The translations under genes and the position numbers were made by a program. The notes under the pieces are model-generated. The model was not told the origin of the DNA, did not search any database, and saw only the letters and a program-made list of their open reading frames with translations. This document shows positions 62,165 to 64,000 of a stretch of DNA of 64,000 nt, piece by piece. Position 1 is the stretch's first letter, and the number at the start of each line of letters is the position of its first letter. The stretch comes from Sphingobacterium chuzhouense (GTDB lineage: Bacteria; Bacteroidota; Bacteroidia; Sphingobacteriales; Sphingobacteriaceae), in NCBI RefSeq assembly GCF_014692525.1, contig NZ_JACNYL010000002.1, forward strand, positions 620,001 through 684,000, read 5' to 3'.

Positions 62165-64000
62165 TCATTTCCTATTCATCCAATAAAAAATCACCGGCAG
62201 CACTGTAAAACTCAAGAGCAGACAGATCAGCAATCCGCCTACAATCATAATAGCGAGTGGTTTTTGGATTTCTGATCCCATACCCGTGGACATGGCAGCC
62301 GGTAACAATCCCATCGAGCCCATTAGCGCAATCATAACCACCGGGCGTATCCGACTTTTAACACCGGCATAAATAGCCGGCAAAAGTTCCATCCGTTGAC
62401 GGAGATTATCTCGTATCACGCCGATTAACACAATACCATCAATCGTAGCAACACCAAATAAGATAATGAAACCGATTCCTGCCGAGATACCAAAGATAGT
62501 GCCCGTGACCCATAATGAAACAAATCCACCAATAAATGCAAACGCTAACGTTAAAGAAGACACCAACGTGTCTTTGAAGTTCCCAAAGTTGAAATAGAGC
62601 AACAACAGTATCAGCGCGAGGCTGATCGGGACAACCAGTGATAGCTGTTTTGCTGCCCGCTCCTTACTTTCAAACTCGCCCGCCCATTCCATGTAATTTT
62701 CTTTAGGCAAAGAAATCTCCTGTTCTACGACATGTTTCGCTTCCGCAATTGTGCTGCCCAAATCGCGTCCGTCGATACTGAACCCAATACCAATATACCG
62801 ACTATTCCCTTCGCGGTAGATAAAAGCAGCGCCCGTTTCATAACTGATCGTAGCAATCTCCTGTAAAGGAATACCACGGCCATTACTGCTCGGAATTAAA
62901 ATGTTCTTGATCTTTTCCGGCGTATCACGATAATGTTCGTCGAAACGCAGCACAATATCAAACTGTCTATCTCCTTCATAAAATTTCGTGGCTGCCTGTC
63001 CACCTATCGTCATCGCCACGACCGCTTGTACATCGGCAGTAAACAGTCCATATTTTGCCATTTCCGAGTCATGGAGCTGAATGCGCAATTCCGGCAATCC
63101 GATATTTTTATAAACATTAATATCCGTGATACCATGTACTTTTCCGATAGCAGAAGCAACTTGATCCGCATAGTCTTCCAGATCATACAAATCATCACCA
63201 AATATTTTAATCACCAATGAACTTTTCACGCCCGCGACAAATTCCTCCACATTATCTTGTATTGGTTGGCTGAAACCGAAATTTATACCCGGATAATGTG
63301 CGAGCTTCTCCCGCAATTCCTGTATAATATCGTCTTTTTTCACCTTCCGTTCCCATTGCTTCTCATCTTTCAATTGCACATTAAACTCAATATTAAAGAA
63401 ACCCGTTGGATCCGTTCCATCATTTGGCCGTCCAGTTTGGGTCAATACAAAATCAATCTCCTCGCATCCCTTTTCCATGATCGCTTTCATTTCATTCGCT
63501 AGTCTGGTGGATTCGCGGAGGTTGACGCTATTAGGTAATGTTGCACGAATATAGATTGCACCCTCGTTCAGTTTAGGTAGAAACTCCGAGCCGTAATGCA
63601 AAAATTTGAGTAAACAAACGATCAAAATACCTAGAAAAATACCGATGGTCGTCTTTTTATAGCGAAAACTCGTTTTAAACAAGTCAAAAATGGTTCGTTG
63701 GAAAAATCGGGTCACGATATTCTCGCGTTCTTCAATATGTTTAGTAAACAAAAGTTTACACATGGCGGGTACATAAGTCAAGCTCAGAATCAACGATCCC
63801 AATAAAGCATATGCCAATGTAAATGCCAATGGCGTAAACATTTTCCCCTCCACTTTTTGGAAGGAAAAAATCGGAAGCAATGCGACAATCAGAATAACGA
63901 GCGCAAAAAAGATATACGATGCAACGCTTCCCGCGCTTTTTTTGATGACACCGAGCTTACTCATTTTCGCAAAACGCTCCGGTCCGACACGATGTGATAA
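62165..64000 (-). CDS. CusA/CzcA-type heavy-metal efflux RND pump, N-terminal part outside the window
   Basis: The frame stays open through base 64000, so about 612 C-terminal codons are seen; the apparent ATG at 63964 is internal, since in-frame codons (LSHRVGPERFAK) precede it. An inner membrane proton-driven pump, it works with a periplasmic adaptor and outer membrane channel. Visible are several membrane helices, a large periplasmic loop with a GYAT-like PLQEIATISYETGAAFIYREGNSRYIGIGF, and the second transmembrane block with FGVATIDGIVLIGVIRDNLRQR. These match the CusA/CzcA heavy-metal branch. The adaptor and channel genes should be just beyond the edge. Confidence 0.92.
   Translation of the reverse strand, partial: LSHRVGPERFAKMSKLGVIKKSAGSVASYIFFALVILIVALLPIFSFQKVEGKMFTPLAFTLAYALLGSLILSLTYVPAMCKLLFTKHIEERENIVTRFFQRTIFDLFKTSFRYKKTTIGIFLGILIVCLLKFLHYGSEFLPKLNEGAIYIRATLPNSVNLRESTRLANEMKAIMEKGCEEIDFVLTQTGRPNDGTDPTGFFNIEFNVQLKDEKQWERKVKKDDIIQELREKLAHYPGINFGFSQPIQDNVEEFVAGVKSSLVIKIFGDDLYDLEDYADQVASAIGKVHGITDINVYKNIGLPELRIQLHDSEMAKYGLFTADVQAVVAMTIGGQAATKFYEGDRQFDIVLRFDEHYRDTPEKIKNILIPSSNGRGIPLQEIATISYETGAAFIYREGNSRYIGIGFSIDGRDLGSTIAEAKHVVEQEISLPKENYMEWAGEFESKERAAKQLSLVVPISLALILLLLYFNFGNFKDTLVSSLTLAFAFIGGFVSLWVTGTIFGISAGIGFIILFGVATIDGIVLIGVIRDNLRQRMELLPAIYAGVKSRIRPVVMIALMGSMGLLPAAMSTGMGSEIQKPLAIMIVGGLLICLLLSFTVLPVIFYWMNRK

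Overview
The window looks like a chromosomal segment of a Bacteroidota member, most likely family Sphingobacteriaceae (Sphingobacterium, Olivibacter or Pedobacter-like). The reasons are two SusC/SusD pairs, an ECF sigma/FecR system of the Bacteroidota type, DUF4290 and DUF4199 proteins, a type III glutamine synthetase, a MurA with Asp in place of the usual active-site Cys, few Shine-Dalgarno sites, and repeated TAnnTTTG promoter boxes. Genus is inference. Both ends cut through genes.

Layout. 1-8.0 kb (minus): a nutrient-uptake locus in the order ECF sigma, FecR anti-sigma, SusC with an N-terminal signalling (STN) domain, SusD lipoprotein and a truncated FAD-dependent oxidoreductase. 8.2-14.3 kb (minus): ammonium transporter, MurA, a DUF4290 protein and a UvrD/PcrA helicase. 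14.27-15.19 kb: a gene-free stretch with a 61-bp inverted repeat, an array of at least 16 degenerate 21-bp tandem repeats and a long hairpin. 15.2-20.5 kb (plus): a SelW-like redox protein, SbcD, SbcC and IspD. 20.5-26.4 kb (minus): a 50-aa membrane protein, then a tightly packed seven-gene operon that opens with a dihydroorotase homologue lacking several metal ligands and contains two glycosyltransferases, a DUF4199 membrane protein, two unknowns and a PhnP-like hydrolase. 26.6-35.2 kb: UbiX, a deoxyinosine-type glycosylase, PurM, a RimB/RimK-like pair, a two-gene iron-sulfur oxidoreductase, large-subunit catalase and a diacylglycerol-kinase-family protein. 35.2-39.6 kb: glyoxalase-fold and SRPBCC proteins, tRNA-Leu(GAG), a short Ppx/GppA protein and an arginase-family enzyme. 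39.8-46 kb: HU, a candidate structured RNA, an XRE regulator and a second SusC/SusD pair without enzymes. 46-56 kb: a TPR protein, Lon behind a sigma-54-like promoter, RNase HI, a SIMPL protein, an S9 peptidase and glutamine synthetase III. 56-64 kb: a DUF6807 protein, a flavin reductase/PfpI/small-protein cluster, an AraC regulator beside PruA, a membrane protein and a truncated CusA/CzcA pump.

The most unusual signals are not classical genes: the strongly base-paired segment after the HU gene (40152-40436), the decayed heptad-coding repeat array between uvrD and the SelW-like gene, and the sigma-54-like element upstream of lon. Among proteins, the degenerate dihydroorotase heading a glycosyltransferase operon and the Asp-containing MurA deserve a second look. 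I did not recognise a complete new defence or biosynthetic system. All family names come from reading the sequence; no database search was possible.
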